From positions 620,001-684,000 of the forward strand of contig NZ_FUYY01000002.1 in NCBI RefSeq assembly GCF_900168045.1: a stretch of DNA of 64,000 bases, given 5' to 3'. The notes beneath the pieces are model-generated. The model did no database searches, was not told where the DNA came from, and saw only the letters and a program-made list of their open reading frames with translations. This DNA is from Salegentibacter holothuriorum. GTDB lineage: Bacteria; Bacteroidota; Bacteroidia; Flavobacteriales; Flavobacteriaceae. Both the position numbers and the translations under genes were made by a program. How positions within the stretch are numbered: position 1 is the stretch's first letter; each line of letters begins with the position of its first letter. Shown here piece after piece: positions 1 to 9,649 of this stretch.

Positions 1-1739
1 AATTAAACAGAAAGTCTCCAAGGATTTATATGATCAATGCTTACGTTCAAAAGGCGCGTAATTTTGAATTAGGTCAGGGAAATAATTATGAATTGAGGGA
101 AATGCTTCGGGATTTGGAAGAAGATCGCGAGAATAGACCGTTTTTAGATAAGATCTATTTTCAAATTGGCGAATATTATAATCGCTTAGATTCTACCGAA
201 ACTGCAGTAGATTATTATAAAAAATCGCTAAGAGAACCCGCCAGCGATATTTACCTGCGTTCTATTAATTATGAGATTCTAGCGAATATAAATTTCGACC
301 GAAGCAATTATGTATTGTCAAGTAAATATTTTGACAGTACCCTGGCAGAGATGGATCCTAAACTTAAGGAGTTTAGAACCATAAAGAAAAAAAGAGATAA
401 TTTAGAAGATGTAATAAAATATGAAGGCGTGGCTTATAAGAATGATAGCATTCTGCGATTAAGCCAAATGACACCTGCGGCAAAATTAGATTATTTTAAA
501 GATTATACTTCCGGTTTGCGGGCCCAGTTGGAAGCAGATGATGCTAAAGCGGTATTGCCTGCAACTCTGCCGGCAATAACTTCAGGGCAGCAAAATTCGG
601 CGCGTACTTTTTATTTTTATAACGAAGCTAGAGTGCAACTGGGCAGGCAGGAATTTTTAAGTCAGTGGGGAGACCGCCCACTAGCCGATAACTGGCGTTG
701 GGCAGAAGTGAATTTTGATAATGAAGATGCTGTAGCAGAAGAAGCGGGGCTTTCACAACAGGTTTTAGATAACGATCCAAGACTTGATCCTTATACCTAT
801 ATAAATCAAATTCCGACCGATCTAGCGATTTTAGACTCCATAACCCGCGACAGGGATTTTGCGTATTATCAGTTAGGGATAATTTATAAAGAGAATTTTA
901 GAGAATTTCAAATGGCTGAGGATAGACTGGAGGCTGTTTTAGAAATGTCTTTAGATGAGCGGCTCATTTTGCCTTCAATGTATAATCTATATCAGATTTA
1001 TCAAACCACAAATCAGAGTTTTAGAGCTGAAGAAATAAAGCAGGAAATCTTGGGGAATTACCCGGATTCTCGTTACGCTGCCTATATTTTAAACCCTGAA
1101 AGCATCCTGGAAGATGAGAATTCTCCTGAAGCAATTTATACCGAGCTTTATCGTGATTTTGAAACGCAAAATTTCAAGGAGGTGATTGCAGAAACCAATA
1201 GATATACTTCTGAATTTGCCGGAGATGCAATTGTTCCTAAACTAGAACTTCTAAAAGCCCAGGCTAGCGGTAGACTTTTAGGTTTGGAAGCTTATAAAAG
1301 CGCATTGAATCACGTGGCTTTAACTTATCCGCAAACACAGGAAGGAAAAAAGGCGCAGGAAATCTTAAATAAAACGATACCGCAGTTAAGTGGTTTGGAA
1401 TTTAATACCGATAGTCTTCAGCAAAATTACAAATTGCTTTATAAGTTTGAGATTTTAGAACAGGAAGCGGCTTTAGCTTTAAAAGAAAAAATAGAGACAG
1501 CAATTTCAGAAATTAAGTACGATCATCTTTCAGTTTCTATAGATGTTTATAGTCCGGAAGAGGTTTTTGTAATGGTACACGGCCTTAAAGATCTTAATAG
1601 AGCTAAAGGTTTTGCGGAATTGCTGGAGATAAATGAAGATTATTTAGTTGAAAAAGAATCAATTCAAATTTCAACAGAAAATTATAGAATCATCCAAATT
1701 CATAAGAATTTAGAAAAATATCCAAAACCAATCAAATAG
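1..1739 (+). CDS. sprE: SprE/PorW-type TPR lipoprotein, 3' part
   Basis: This is the C-terminal part of a large TPR-rich protein. The reading frame is open to the window edge, so the ATG at 30 is internal and the true start with its lipobox lies upstream. About 575 residues are visible, against roughly 850-900 for SprE/PorW. TPR-like helical pairs recur (for example around residues 45-110 and 280-350 from the ATG at 30), with no membrane segment. In the family, SprE/PorW is an outer-membrane-associated lipoprotein required for type IX secretion and gliding. Its position directly before atpZ and the atp genes matches the order I recall from Flavobacteriaceae. The identification rests on repeat character, length and synteny, since the diagnostic N-terminus is missing. 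Confidence 0.75.
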   Translation, partial: LNRKSPRIYMINAYVQKARNFELGQGNNYELREMLRDLEEDRENRPFLDKIYFQIGEYYNRLDSTETAVDYYKKSLREPASDIYLRSINYEILANINFDRSNYVLSSKYFDSTLAEMDPKLKEFRTIKKKRDNLEDVIKYEGVAYKNDSILRLSQMTPAAKLDYFKDYTSGLRAQLEADDAKAVLPATLPAITSGQQNSARTFYFYNEARVQLGRQEFLSQWGDRPLADNWRWAEVNFDNEDAVAEEAGLSQQVLDNDPRLDPYTYINQIPTDLAILDSITRDRDFAYYQLGIIYKENFREFQMAEDRLEAVLEMSLDERLILPSMYNLYQIYQTTNQSFRAEEIKQEILGNYPDSRYAAYILNPESILEDENSPEAIYTELYRDFETQNFKEVIAETNRYTSEFAGDAIVPKLELLKAQASGRLLGLEAYKSALNHVALTYPQTQEGKKAQEILNKTIPQLSGLEFNTDSLQQNYKLLYKFEILEQEAALALKEKIETAISEIKYDHLSVSIDVYSPEEVFVMVHGLKDLNRAKGFAELLEINEDYLVEKESIQISTENYRIIQIHKNLEKYPKPIK

Positions 1740-1757
1740 GGTTTTTCAGCTTAAAAT

Positions 1758-1988
1758 ATGAAAAATGATAACTTAAATAAATACCTGGGTTTTGTGAATA
1801 TTGCTTTCCAGATGGGAATCATTATTGCTGGCGGTGTTTTGTTGGGGATTTGGTTAGACGGGAAGTACCCCAATAAATATTCTGTATTTACAATTTCCTT
1901 ATCGCTATTAGGTGTTTTTATAGCACTTTATCAGGTTTATAGAAGTGTAGTTAAAATGAGTGAAGAAGACGAAAAATATGAAAAATGA
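1758..1988 (+). CDS. atpZ: AtpZ/AtpI-family ATP synthase accessory protein
   Basis: This 76-residue protein has two hydrophobic helices (about residues 14-33 and 41-62). The first carries the glycine-rich GIIIAGGVLLGIWLD stretch typical of AtpZ/AtpI proteins, followed by a charged tail. Family members sit at the head of F-type ATP synthase operons and are thought to help c-ring assembly or Mg2+ supply. The gene starts 18 bp after sprE and overlaps the next membrane gene by 11 bp, which supports translational coupling. The role is inferred from family and position. Confidence 0.85.
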   Translation: MKNDNLNKYLGFVNIAFQMGIIIAGGVLLGIWLDGKYPNKYSVFTISLSLLGVFIALYQVYRSVVKMSEEDEKYEK

Positions 1989-2361
1989 TTTACTGGCTTT
2001 CCTAAAGCGATTGCTTCCTTTTACCTTAATACTATGGTTAATTCAGTTCCTGCTGCAGCATTATGTTTTGGAGCTTGAATTCTACTATAGCAGTTTTAGT
2101 ATTTACCTTTTCCATTTCCTGGCTACATTTCTTATTTATTTAAGCCTGGTTTTTGTTTACCGCAATTTTACCGAAAACACAGGTTTTGCCTTCATGGGTT
2201 TAACTTTTTTTAAAATGGTTATGGCGGTAATTTTCTTGCTTCCCTTAATCTTAAGCGGCGTAGATACAGTATTTGTAGATATTCTTGCCTTTTTTATCCC
2301 TTACTTTTTGTATTTGATCTTTGAGACGATATATGCGGTGAAACTAATAAACAGAGCTTAA
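1978..2361 (+). CDS. Small four-helix membrane protein of the ATP synthase operon (DUF6168-like)
   Basis: The protein has 127 residues if translation starts at the ATG at 1978. An upstream GTG at 1960 would add six residues but lies deeper inside atpZ. Four hydrophobic segments are visible (roughly residues 14-30, 38-60, 72-92 and 98-120) with few charges, so it is a polytopic inner-membrane protein. It occupies the slot that AtpI or similar assembly proteins take between atpZ and atpB, and I think it belongs to DUF6168, though that number is from memory. The function is unknown; a role in F0 assembly is inferred from position only. Confidence 0.7.
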   Translation: MKNDLLAFLKRLLPFTLILWLIQFLLQHYVLELEFYYSSFSIYLFHFLATFLIYLSLVFVYRNFTENTGFAFMGLTFFKMVMAVIFLLPLILSGVDTVFVDILAFFIPYFLYLIFETIYAVKLINRA

Positions 2362-2423
2362 GGGGCTGTTTATCAGTTGTGATAATAAAAATAACGCTTT
2401 TGCTAAAATTTTAGTTGGGGTGC

Positions 2424-2453
2424 TTTCAAATAAAAATTAAAAGTATACCTTTG
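2424..2453 (+). promoter_or_regulatory. Promoter for atpB
   Basis: A perfect Bacteroidetes -7 box TACCTTTG lies at 2446-2453, with a weak TTTC at 2424-2427 at -33 spacing. The predicted transcript starts about 35-40 nt before the atpB ATG at 2496. This suggests that the F0F1 genes can be transcribed independently of sprE/atpZ. Confidence 0.6.
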
Positions 2454-2495
2454 CACCCGAATTTAGAGCCCATAATTTTAAGCAGAACAGGTACT

Positions 2496-3587
2496 ATGAT
2501 AGCACATAAATCTTTAAAGATTATAGTGACGTTTACACTAGCCTTAGCCTTACTTCCTTTTAACGCTTTTGCCAAGGATGATTCTCAGGCAGAAGAAAGC
2601 AAAGATGAATTTAATCCTACCGATATGATTATGCACCATATTGGTGATTCTCACGGTTGGCATTTTTTTGGAGAAGGAGATAGTTCTTATACACTACCAC
2701 TTCCGGTAATTCTTTTTACGGAAGAGGATGGTTTTGTGACTTTTATGTCTAGTGAGTTTCATCACGATACAGAAGGGCAATACGTTGTTGAGAAAGACGG
2801 AATGCGTTTTGTAAATTATCACGAAGATATTTACAAATTAGATGCAGGTGCTCAAGCTGTAGAGTTTGATGAGGAGCACAATGTATTAAATGCCAGTAAA
2901 CCCTGGGATTTCTCTATAACCAAGAACGTAGCCGCTATGTTCTTAACGGTTATCTTAATGTTGATTTTCTTCTTTGGTTTGGCTGGGCATCACAAAAAGA
3001 GTAAAAATGCACCTGCCGGTTTTAATAATATTTTAGAGACTTTGGTGCTTTTTGTGCGAGATGAGATTGCGAGACCTCAAATTGGCGAAAAGAAATATAT
3101 GAAGTTTATGCCGTTTTTATTAACTGTATTTTTCTTTATCTGGATCACTAACCTTTTAGGTTTATTGCCGGGTGCAGCAAACGTAACGGGTAATATAGCG
3201 GTAACTGTTTCTTTAGGACTTTTTACGCTTGCATTGATAGTGTTCAACGCGAATAAAGATTTTTGGCAGCATACTTTATGGATGCCGGGAATCCCTACTT
3301 TTGTTAAGCCAATCTTAGCCGTAGTAGAGGTTCTTGGGTTGCTTATAAAGCCTATTGCATTAATGATTCGTTTATTCGCTAATATTACGGCAGGACATAT
3401 TATTATTCTGAGTTTATTAGCATTGATATTTATATTGGAAAATGCAGGAGTTGCCGGGATTTCGGTTCCTTTTGCACTTTTTATAACAGTACTGGAATTG
3501 CTGGTAGCATTCCTTCAAGCGTTTATTTTTACAATGCTGTCTGCCTTATTTATTGGGGCTGCGGTTGCGGAACATGAACATCATTAA
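2496..3587 (+). CDS. atpB: ATP synthase F0 subunit a
   Basis: Subunit a forms the proton half-channels against the c-ring in the inner membrane. I chose the ATG at 2496 over the upstream TTG at 2415 because it gives a clean signal peptide ending near AFA-KDD and lies downstream of a good promoter box. That yields 363 residues: a cleaved leader, a periplasmic acidic and histidine-containing domain of about 110 residues that is characteristic of Bacteroidetes subunit a, and then about five helices. The essential arginine is in the LIKPIALMIRLFANITAGH motif, and the C-terminus ends in AEHEHH. The gene is followed closely by atpE. Confidence 0.97.
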   Translation: MIAHKSLKIIVTFTLALALLPFNAFAKDDSQAEESKDEFNPTDMIMHHIGDSHGWHFFGEGDSSYTLPLPVILFTEEDGFVTFMSSEFHHDTEGQYVVEKDGMRFVNYHEDIYKLDAGAQAVEFDEEHNVLNASKPWDFSITKNVAAMFLTVILMLIFFFGLAGHHKKSKNAPAGFNNILETLVLFVRDEIARPQIGEKKYMKFMPFLLTVFFFIWITNLLGLLPGAANVTGNIAVTVSLGLFTLALIVFNANKDFWQHTLWMPGIPTFVKPILAVVEVLGLLIKPIALMIRLFANITAGHIIILSLLALIFILENAGVAGISVPFALFITVLELLVAFLQAFIFTMLSALFIGAAVAEHEHH

Positions 3588-3610
3588 TTTTAATTTTTAA
3601 TTTTTTTACT

Positions 3611-3835
3611 ATGGAATTATTACACGTAGGTCTTTCAGCTTTAGGAGCTGGATTAGCAGTTATTGGAGCCGCTTATGGCGTAGGTAAGATTGGTGGTTCA
3701 GCAATGGACGCTATTGCCCGTCAGCCGGAAGCTTCTGGAAAAATCCAGACTGCAATGATTATTGCTGCTGCACTTGTAGAGGGTGTTGCTCTTTTTGGAG
3801 TTGTAGCTGCATTATTAGGGGTTTTAACTGCCTAA
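3611..3835 (+). CDS. atpE: ATP synthase F0 subunit c
   Basis: This 74-residue proteolipid has two transmembrane helices joined by the polar loop ARQPEASGK. The ion-binding carboxylate is the glutamate in ALVEGVALFG. No glutamine pairs with it in helix 1, and no serine or threonine follows it, so the binding site looks like the proton type rather than the sodium type. This is inferred from known Na+ signatures. A hairpin directly behind the gene may help set the high c-subunit stoichiometry. Confidence 0.97.
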   Translation: MELLHVGLSALGAGLAVIGAAYGVGKIGGSAMDAIARQPEASGKIQTAMIIAAALVEGVALFGVVAALLGVLTA

Positions 3836-3848
3836 TAAAATTTCAAAA

Positions 3849-3883
3849 CCCATTCGTAACGGTTGGTTGCGAATGGGCTTTTT
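3849..3883 (+). terminator. Intra-operon terminator or attenuator after atpE
   Basis: The 8-bp stem CCCATTCG (3849-3856) / CGAATGGG (3870-3877) has a 13-nt loop and is followed by CTTTTT. It sits in the 84-nt gap between atpE and atpF. No promoter box is evident before atpF, so readthrough must occur. The hairpin may instead be a processing or stabilising 3' end for an atpBE transcript. Confidence 0.7.
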
Positions 3884-3919
3884 AAAAATGATGTTAACAG
3901 GTATTATAAATAAATAACT

Positions 3920-4414
3920 ATGGATTTAATTACTCCTGAAGTTGGTCTGATTTTTTGGCAAACTATTGTTTTTCTAATATTGATGTTTATTCTTGCCAAA
4001 TTCGCCTGGAAACCAATTCTTGGTGCGGTAAGAACTCGTGAAGAGTCTATTAATGAAGCTCTGGCTTCTGCTGAAGATGCGCGTAAGGAAATGCAAAATC
4101 TAAAGGCAGACAATGAGAAATTGTTACAGGATGCTCGCGCCCAAAGAGATGAAATTCTTAAAGAAGCTCGTCAGTTAAAAGAGAAAATGGTTTCTGAAGC
4201 TGAAGTAGACGCTCAGAACAAAGCCGATAATATTGTTGCCAAAGCCAAAGAGAGCATTGAGATGGAGAAGCGTGCAGCTATGGCCGATATTAAAAATCAG
4301 GTTGCGACCCTTTCTATAGAAATTGCTGAAAAGGTTATTGGGAAAGAATTATCTACCGAAGAAAAACAACATCAAATGATTGATAAGATGTTGAACGATG
4401 CTACCTTAAATTAA
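3920..4414 (+). CDS. atpF: ATP synthase F0 subunit b
   Basis: This is the peripheral-stalk subunit, 164 residues, the usual length. One N-terminal transmembrane helix (about residues 8-30, with the conserved FWQTIVFLILMFILAKFAWKP pattern split by its tryptophan) is followed by a long charged coiled coil rich in Glu, Lys and Ala. It dimerises and links F0 to the delta and alpha subunits. The gene lies 6 bp ahead of atpH. Confidence 0.96.
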   Translation: MDLITPEVGLIFWQTIVFLILMFILAKFAWKPILGAVRTREESINEALASAEDARKEMQNLKADNEKLLQDARAQRDEILKEARQLKEKMVSEAEVDAQNKADNIVAKAKESIEMEKRAAMADIKNQVATLSIEIAEKVIGKELSTEEKQHQMIDKMLNDATLN

Positions 4415-4420
4415 GAAATA

Positions 4421-4975
4421 ATGAAAGGAACCAGGGCAGCACAACGTTACGCGAAAGCGATTTTAGATTTGGCTAAGGAGAAAAACTCTGCAGATATCGT
4501 TTTTACTGATATGCAGCAGATTTCTCAAACTATTGCAAAGAGTAAAGATTTAGCAGAAATGCTTAAGAGTCCGATTGTTAATACAACGGTGAAGAAAGCC
4601 AGTTTAAAAGAGATTTTTAAGGATGCTGGAGAAATTACCTTAGGTGCTTTTGATGTACTTATTGAAAACGGAAGAGTAAATATTCTTGATCTGGTCGCTC
4701 GAAATTATATAGTGCGTTACAATGAGATGAATCGTTCTCAGGAAGCTATAGTGACTTCTGCAGTTCCGTTAACGGCAGAGCTGGAAGAAAGAATTTTGGC
4801 CAAAGTGAAAGAATTAACTGGATCTGGAGCGAAAATTAAAAATGTTGTCAATAAAGATATTATAGGAGGTTTTGTTTTGAGAGTTGGCGATTTGCAATAT
4901 GACGCCAGTGTATCCAGAAACCTTAATAGGTTAAAAAGGGAATTGAAAACAAACGCATATATTTCATCTATATAA
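4421..4975 (+). CDS. atpH: ATP synthase F1 subunit delta
   Basis: This 184-residue stator subunit (OSCP type) has an N-terminal helical bundle beginning GTRAAQRYAKAILDLAKEK and a C-terminal domain with the conserved NKDIIGGFVLRVGD motif. It connects the b-subunit stalk to the tip of the alpha3beta3 head. It begins 6 bp after atpF. The 75-nt gap before atpA holds only a tiny GCCC/GGGC hairpin. Confidence 0.96.
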   Translation: MKGTRAAQRYAKAILDLAKEKNSADIVFTDMQQISQTIAKSKDLAEMLKSPIVNTTVKKASLKEIFKDAGEITLGAFDVLIENGRVNILDLVARNYIVRYNEMNRSQEAIVTSAVPLTAELEERILAKVKELTGSGAKIKNVVNKDIIGGFVLRVGDLQYDASVSRNLNRLKRELKTNAYISSI

Positions 4976-5050
4976 ATTGCCCATAATGGGCTTTCAAAAA
5001 GTTAATAAAAACCGTCGCGAAATTATCGGGGCATTTTATCTTAAATAATT

Positions 5051-6631
5051 ATGGCAGAAGTAAATCCTGCTGAAGTATCAGCAATATTAAAGAAACAATT
5101 ATCAGGTTTTGAAAGCGGAGCCTCATTAGACGAGGTGGGAACTGTACTTACTGTTGGTGATGGTATCGCTAACGTTTACGGTTTGGCAAACGCACAATAC
5201 GGAGAATTGGTTCAGTTTGAAAGCGGCCTTGAAGGAATGGTATTAAACCTTGAGGAAGACAATGTAGGTATTGTATTACTTGGGCCTTCTAAAGATATTA
5301 GAGAAGGATCTGTAGTAAAAAGAACCGAAAGAATTGCTTCTATCAACGTTGGTGAAGGAATTGTTGGTCGTGTAGTAGATACTTTAGGAAATCCTATAGA
5401 TGGTAAAGGTGATATTGAAGGGGAAACTTTTCAGATGCCATTAGAGCGTAAAGCGCCTGGTGTAATTTACCGTCAGCCGGTAAGTGAACCAATGCAAACA
5501 GGAATCAAATCTATTGATGCGATGGTACCTGTAGGTAGAGGGCAGCGTGAGCTTGTGATTGGTGACCGTCAAACTGGTAAAACTACCGTTTGTATTGACA
5601 CCATTCTTAATCAAAAAGAATTTTATGATGCAGGGGAACCTGTACACTGTATATATGTTGCAATTGGACAAAAAGCTTCAACTGTAGCAGGAATTGCAAA
5701 GGTGCTTGAAGATAAAGGTGCAATGGAATACACTACCATTGTAGCTGCAAACGCATCAGATCCTGCTCCTATGCAGGTTTATGCTCCTTTTGCAGGTGCC
5801 GCTATTGGTGAGTACTTTAGAGATACTGGTCGTCCTGCTTTAATTATCTACGATGATCTTTCTAAGCAAGCCGTTGCATACCGTGAGGTATCTTTGCTTT
5901 TACGTCGCCCACCGGGACGTGAAGCTTACCCTGGAGATGTTTTCTTCTTGCACTCAAGATTATTGGAACGTGCTGCAAAAGTTATTGATGATAACGATAT
6001 TGCACAGAATATGAATGATCTTCCTGATTCTCTTAAAGGAAAAATAAAAGGAGGAGGTTCTTTAACTGCACTTCCAATTATTGAAACACAGGCTGGTGAC
6101 GTTTCAGCATATATCCCAACCAACGTAATTTCTATTACCGATGGCCAGATATTCCTTACTTCAGATTTATTTAACTCTGGGGTTCGTCCTGCAATTGATG
6201 TTGGTATTTCTGTATCTCGTGTAGGTGGTTCGGCACAAATTAAGTCGATGAAGAAAGTTGCCGGTACTTTAAAATTAGACCAGGCACAATATAGAGAACT
6301 GGAAGCTTTTGCTAAATTCGGTTCAGATCTAGATCCTACTACTTTAAGAGTGATTCAAAAAGGTAAACGTAACGTGGAAATCCTTAAACAGGCAGAAAAC
6401 GATCCTTATCCGGTAGAAGAACAGATTGCAATTATTTATGCAGGTTCTAAGAACTTGCTAAAAGATGTGCCGGTAGAGAAAGTGAAGGAATTTGAAAAAG
6501 ATTATCTGGAATACCTTAATACTAAACATAGAGATATGTTAGATACGCTAAAAGCCGGTAAATTAACCGATGAGGTTACAGATACCCTGGTTACAGTAGC
6601 GAAAGAGCTTTCAGCTAAGTATAAGAAATAG
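5051..6631 (+). CDS. atpA: ATP synthase F1 subunit alpha
   Basis: The non-catalytic nucleotide-binding subunit of F1, 526 residues. The Walker A motif GDRQTGKT lies near residue 171, and [17 protein letters not shown] is the alpha/beta signature. The N-terminal beta-barrel starts at the [15 protein letters not shown] region. The beta (atpD) and epsilon (atpC) genes are not next to it. In Flavobacteriia these lie at a separate locus, so this operon supplies only part of F1. Confidence 0.98.
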   Translation: MAEVNPAEVSAILKKQLSGFESGASLDEVGTVLTVGDGIANVYGLANAQYGELVQFESGLEGMVLNLEEDNVGIVLLGPSKDIREGSVVKRTERIASINVGEGIVGRVVDTLGNPIDGKGDIEGETFQMPLERKAPGVIYRQPVSEPMQTGIKSIDAMVPVGRGQRELVIGDRQTGKTTVCIDTILNQKEFYDAGEPVHCIYVAIGQKASTVAGIAKVLEDKGAMEYTTIVAANASDPAPMQVYAPFAGAAIGEYFRDTGRPALIIYDDLSKQAVAYREVSLLLRRPPGREAYPGDVFFLHSRLLERAAKVIDDNDIAQNMNDLPDSLKGKIKGGGSLTALPIIETQAGDVSAYIPTNVISITDGQIFLTSDLFNSGVRPAIDVGISVSRVGGSAQIKSMKKVAGTLKLDQAQYRELEAFAKFGSDLDPTTLRVIQKGKRNVEILKQAENDPYPVEEQIAIIYAGSKNLLKDVPVEKVKEFEKDYLEYLNTKHRDMLDTLKAGKLTDEVTDTLVTVAKELSAKYKK

Positions 6632-6743
6632 TATTGAGTATTGAGCTTAGAGTAGTTAGAAACTTAAGTTCATATTTAAACTTTAAATAAATTATAGGTA
6701 TCGAGTATTTTGTCTAAAATCTAAATACTCGATACTCAATACT
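6630..6743 (+). repeat. Mutually exclusive hairpins between atpA and atpG
   Basis: A perfect 13-bp inverted repeat GTATCGAGTATTT (6698-6710) / AAATACTCGATAC (6723-6735) ends 15 nt before the atpG start. The 3' strand of that stem also overlaps CTCGATACTCAATACT (6728-6743), which can pair with AGTATTGAGTATTGAG (6630-6645) with one G-U. The two foldings exclude each other and differ in how close structure comes to the atpG start codon. It may be a dispersed intergenic repeat or a translation-control structure. Confidence 0.6.
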
Positions 6744-6750
6744 AAATAAA

Positions 6751-7611
6751 ATGGCAAACTTAAAAGAATTACGTAGCAGGATTACTTCGGTATCATCAAC
6801 GATGCAGATTACCAGCGCCATGAAAATGGTATCGGCGGCAAAGTTGAGCAGGGCTCAGGATGCGATCACGCAAATGAGACCTTATTCGGAAAAATTAACT
6901 CAGCTGTTACAGGATTTAAGTGCAACCCTGGATGATGATACCAGTAGCAAATACGCTGAAGAGCGTGAGGTTAAAAATGTGCTGGTTGTAGCTATATCAT
7001 CTAATAAAGGTCTTGCAGGTGCTTTTAATACTAATATTGTAAAGGGTGTTAAGTACAAAGCCAAAAACGATTACAAGTCCCATAATTTAGCGCTATATAC
7101 GCTTGGTAAAAAAGCCAATGATGTGCTAAAAAAGGACTATGAGGTTTTTAAGAATAATAACGAGATCTACGACGATCTTTCTTTTGAAAATGTTTCAGAG
7201 ATTGCCGAAGAATTAATGCAGTTATTCTTAGATGAAAAATATGACAAGATCGTATTGGTGTATAACCAGTTTAAGAATGCGGCAACCCAAATTGTACAAC
7301 ACGAACAATTCCTGCCCATAGAACAATTTGAAACTGAAGAAGAAAAGCAACTCGATTACCTTTTTGAACCTTCAAAAATTGAAATTGTAAAAGAGCTTAT
7401 TCCTAAATCTCTAAAAATGCAATTGTTTAAAGCATTAAGAGATTCTTTTGCTTCAGAACACGGTGCGCGTATGACGGCAATGCACAAAGCAACCGATAAC
7501 GCAAAAGAGCTTCGTGACGATCTTAAATTGTCTTATAACAAAGCTAGACAGGCTTCTATTACCAATGAGATTTTAGAGATTGTTGGCGGTGCAGAGGCAT
7601 TAAATGGATAA
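6751..7611 (+). CDS. atpG: ATP synthase F1 subunit gamma
   Basis: The central rotor shaft of F1, 286 residues. The N-terminal helix ELRSRITSVSSTMQITSAMKMVSAAKL and the C-terminal helix with GARMTAMHKATDNA and QASITNEILEIVGGAEAL are the paired coiled-coil signatures of the subunit. The Rossmann-like middle portion is about residues 75-200. It is the last gene of the cluster, followed by a strong terminator. Confidence 0.97.
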   Translation: MANLKELRSRITSVSSTMQITSAMKMVSAAKLSRAQDAITQMRPYSEKLTQLLQDLSATLDDDTSSKYAEEREVKNVLVVAISSNKGLAGAFNTNIVKGVKYKAKNDYKSHNLALYTLGKKANDVLKKDYEVFKNNNEIYDDLSFENVSEIAEELMQLFLDEKYDKIVLVYNQFKNAATQIVQHEQFLPIEQFETEEEKQLDYLFEPSKIEIVKELIPKSLKMQLFKALRDSFASEHGARMTAMHKATDNAKELRDDLKLSYNKARQASITNEILEIVGGAEALNG

Positions 7612-7648
7612 GACCAAATAATAATATTCCGGAAGTAATTCCGTTCTA

Positions 7649-7677
7649 AAAACCCGTAAGTTAACTACGGGTTTTTT
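7649..7677 (+). terminator. Rho-independent terminator of the atp operon
   Basis: The stem AAAACCCGTA (7649-7658) / TACGGGTTTT (7666-7675) has a 7-nt loop and runs into a TTTTTT tract. It lies 38 nt behind the atpG stop. Confidence 0.88.
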
Positions 7678-7678
7678 A

Positions 7679-7708
7679 TTTGGTATGCGTTTTGTTTTTG
7701 TACTTTTA
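7679..7708 (+). promoter_or_regulatory. Promoter for the lipoprotein gene at 7727
   Basis: TTTG at 7679-7682 and TACTTTTA at 7701-7708 are 18 nt apart. The latter has one mismatch to TAnnTTTG. The element directly follows the atp terminator. Confidence 0.45.
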
Positions 7709-7726
7709 AACAACAAACTTTCTATT

Positions 7727-8170
7727 ATGAAGAAACTACTATTTTTATTCTGCAGTATATTCGCTTTGAGCCTATTTACGGGCTGTGGCGGCAATAAGGA
7801 ATTACAGGAACGTGCGCCCGCACAGTTTCAGAATATTTATTATACTCAGGGTGAAAATGGGTTAAATCTCCACATCCCTGTGGCGGTTATACAGGATGAC
7901 CGGGTAAGTTTAGATAGTGTTTATTTTAGAGGAATGAAATCTCCATTGGTTCAGGATAAAGAACAAACCAATCTCTTTACCGCCAATTTCAGCACTGCAG
8001 ATGGAATGGATATAATGAGTTCTGATCCCGCTGAAGAAAACAAAAACAGGGTTCCACAGCGTACTGAGGAAATGCCTTTTGAGCTTGAAGATGACGAAGC
8101 TATTCTCGTGTTTTCTCAAAATCAAAAAACCGAATATTACAAGCTAACAGGAATAGTAGCTCAAAATTAA
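7727..8170 (+). CDS. Hypothetical lipoprotein
   Basis: A 147-residue protein starting at the ATG at 7727, which gives a typical lipoprotein leader ending in the lipobox LFTGC. The upstream in-frame start at 7685 would bury the leader and overlap the promoter. The mature part is acidic, beta-rich in appearance and has no motif I recognise. It lies behind the atp terminator and 25 bp before a flippase gene, so it may be co-transcribed with envelope genes. Function unknown. Confidence 0.8.
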   Translation: MKKLLFLFCSIFALSLFTGCGGNKELQERAPAQFQNIYYTQGENGLNLHIPVAVIQDDRVSLDSVYFRGMKSPLVQDKEQTNLFTANFSTADGMDIMSSDPAEENKNRVPQRTEEMPFELEDDEAILVFSQNQKTEYYKLTGIVAQN

Positions 8171-8195
8171 ATCTTAAATCTAATTTTTCTTCCTG

Positions 8196-9647
8196 TTGAG
8201 TACCTTTAAGAAACTCTTTCAGCAAACTTTTGTATACGGCCTCGCTACGGTGTTGCCGCGTATGCTTAATGTGCTTTTAATACCGCTATATACCCACGTT
8301 TTGCCCAAAGAAGAATATGGCGAGGTTTCTATAATCTTCGCGTATTTTGTGTTTTTTAATGTCATCCTTGCTTATGGGATGGAAACTGCCTTTTTTAGAT
8401 TTTACAATAAAATGAAGAACAGCAAAGAAGTTCTAAGTACTTCTGGCTGGTCTATTGTAGCTACTTCTATAGTGTTTTTTGCCGCAGCTTTTTTAGCTCA
8501 GAACTTTATTGCTGAAATAGCGAATATTCCGGTTAAATACATTCAACTGGTTATCTGGATTCTATTCCTGGACGCACTGGTTATCATCCCGTTTACCTGG
8601 TTACGAGCAGCCGAAAAACCTATGCGTTTTGCTGTAATTAAAATTATAAATGTTAGTATAAACCTGGGGCTAAATATTTTCTTCTTACTGTTTTTAGAAG
8701 ATCTGGCCGTAGAGAATTCTCTTTTTCAAAGTATTTATGTGCCAGATTTTGAGATCAGTTATATCTTTATTTCCAACCTGGTGGCTAGTAGCGTAACGCT
8801 TTTAATGATGCTGCCTTTCTATTTCAAAATAGACTTCAGTTTTAATACCGGTTTATGGAAATCTATGATGTCTTATGCATTCCCGGTCTTAATCGCCGGA
8901 CTTGCTTTCTCGATAAACGAAGTTTTTGACAGAATAATGTTAGATTATTTGCTTCCGCAGAATATAGCAAGAGAAGAAATTGGGGCTTATGCCGCTTGTT
9001 ACAAACTAGCCCTGTTTATGACACTTTTTGCTACAGCTTTTAGGTTGGGAATAGAGCCTTTTTTCTTTAGTCACGCAGAAAATAAAAATGCACCGGAAAC
9101 CTATGCGATAATCACCAAATACTTCGTGGTTTTTGGAAGTTTTATTCTTGTGGCCGTTATTGTTTTTATAGATATTTTAAAGGAACTTTTAATTCAGAAT
9201 AGCTCTTACTGGGAGGCAATGCATATTGTGCCGCTTATTTTGTTGGCAAACCTTTTCCTTGGTATCTATCACAATCTCTCTGTTTGGTATAAGATTACAG
9301 ATAGAACTCGTTTTGGCGGTTATATCTCTGTAGTAGGAGCTTTATTCACGCTTACGCTCAATATTATTTTAATTCCATATATAGGCTACACCGGTTCTGC
9401 TATTGCAACTTTGGTAGCTTACGGGGTAATGATGTTGCTTTCTTATTTCTACGGAAAAAAATATTATCCCATTCCATATAACCTTAAAAAAATAGGCGGC
9501 TATTTAGTACTTTCCGTCTTATTTTCGGTATTTTCCTTTTATGTTTTCCGCGGAAATTATTTCGTGGGAATTAGCTTATTAATAATCTTTCTTGGAACGG
9601 TATATGTTTCTGAAAGAAAAAAATTTATTAAAATCTTACAATCTTAA
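8196..9647 (+). CDS. Polysaccharide/lipid flippase of the MVF (Wzx-like) superfamily
   Basis: A 483-residue protein with about 12-14 hydrophobic helices and the N-terminal pattern [21 protein letters not shown], typical of the oligosaccharide flippases of flavobacterial core genomes. The start is TTG: this gives the expected N-terminus [11 protein letters not shown], and no ATG precedes the first helix. It is probably an inner-membrane flippase for a lipid-linked saccharide. The substrate cannot be inferred. It is followed after 2 bp by dut, with a sugar nucleotidyltransferase two genes downstream. Confidence 0.88.
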   Translation: MSTFKKLFQQTFVYGLATVLPRMLNVLLIPLYTHVLPKEEYGEVSIIFAYFVFFNVILAYGMETAFFRFYNKMKNSKEVLSTSGWSIVATSIVFFAAAFLAQNFIAEIANIPVKYIQLVIWILFLDALVIIPFTWLRAAEKPMRFAVIKIINVSINLGLNIFFLLFLEDLAVENSLFQSIYVPDFEISYIFISNLVASSVTLLMMLPFYFKIDFSFNTGLWKSMMSYAFPVLIAGLAFSINEVFDRIMLDYLLPQNIAREEIGAYAACYKLALFMTLFATAFRLGIEPFFFSHAENKNAPETYAIITKYFVVFGSFILVAVIVFIDILKELLIQNSSYWEAMHIVPLILLANLFLGIYHNLSVWYKITDRTRFGGYISVVGALFTLTLNIILIPYIGYTGSAIATLVAYGVMMLLSYFYGKKYYPIPYNLKKIGGYLVLSVLFSVFSFYVFRGNYFVGISLLIIFLGTVYVSERKKFIKILQS

Positions 9648-9649
9648 CT

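Noticed and set aside
4976-5050. GCCC/GGGC hairpin between atpH and atpA as a terminator.
   Set aside because: Only four base pairs and a weak T stretch; too small to support a call.
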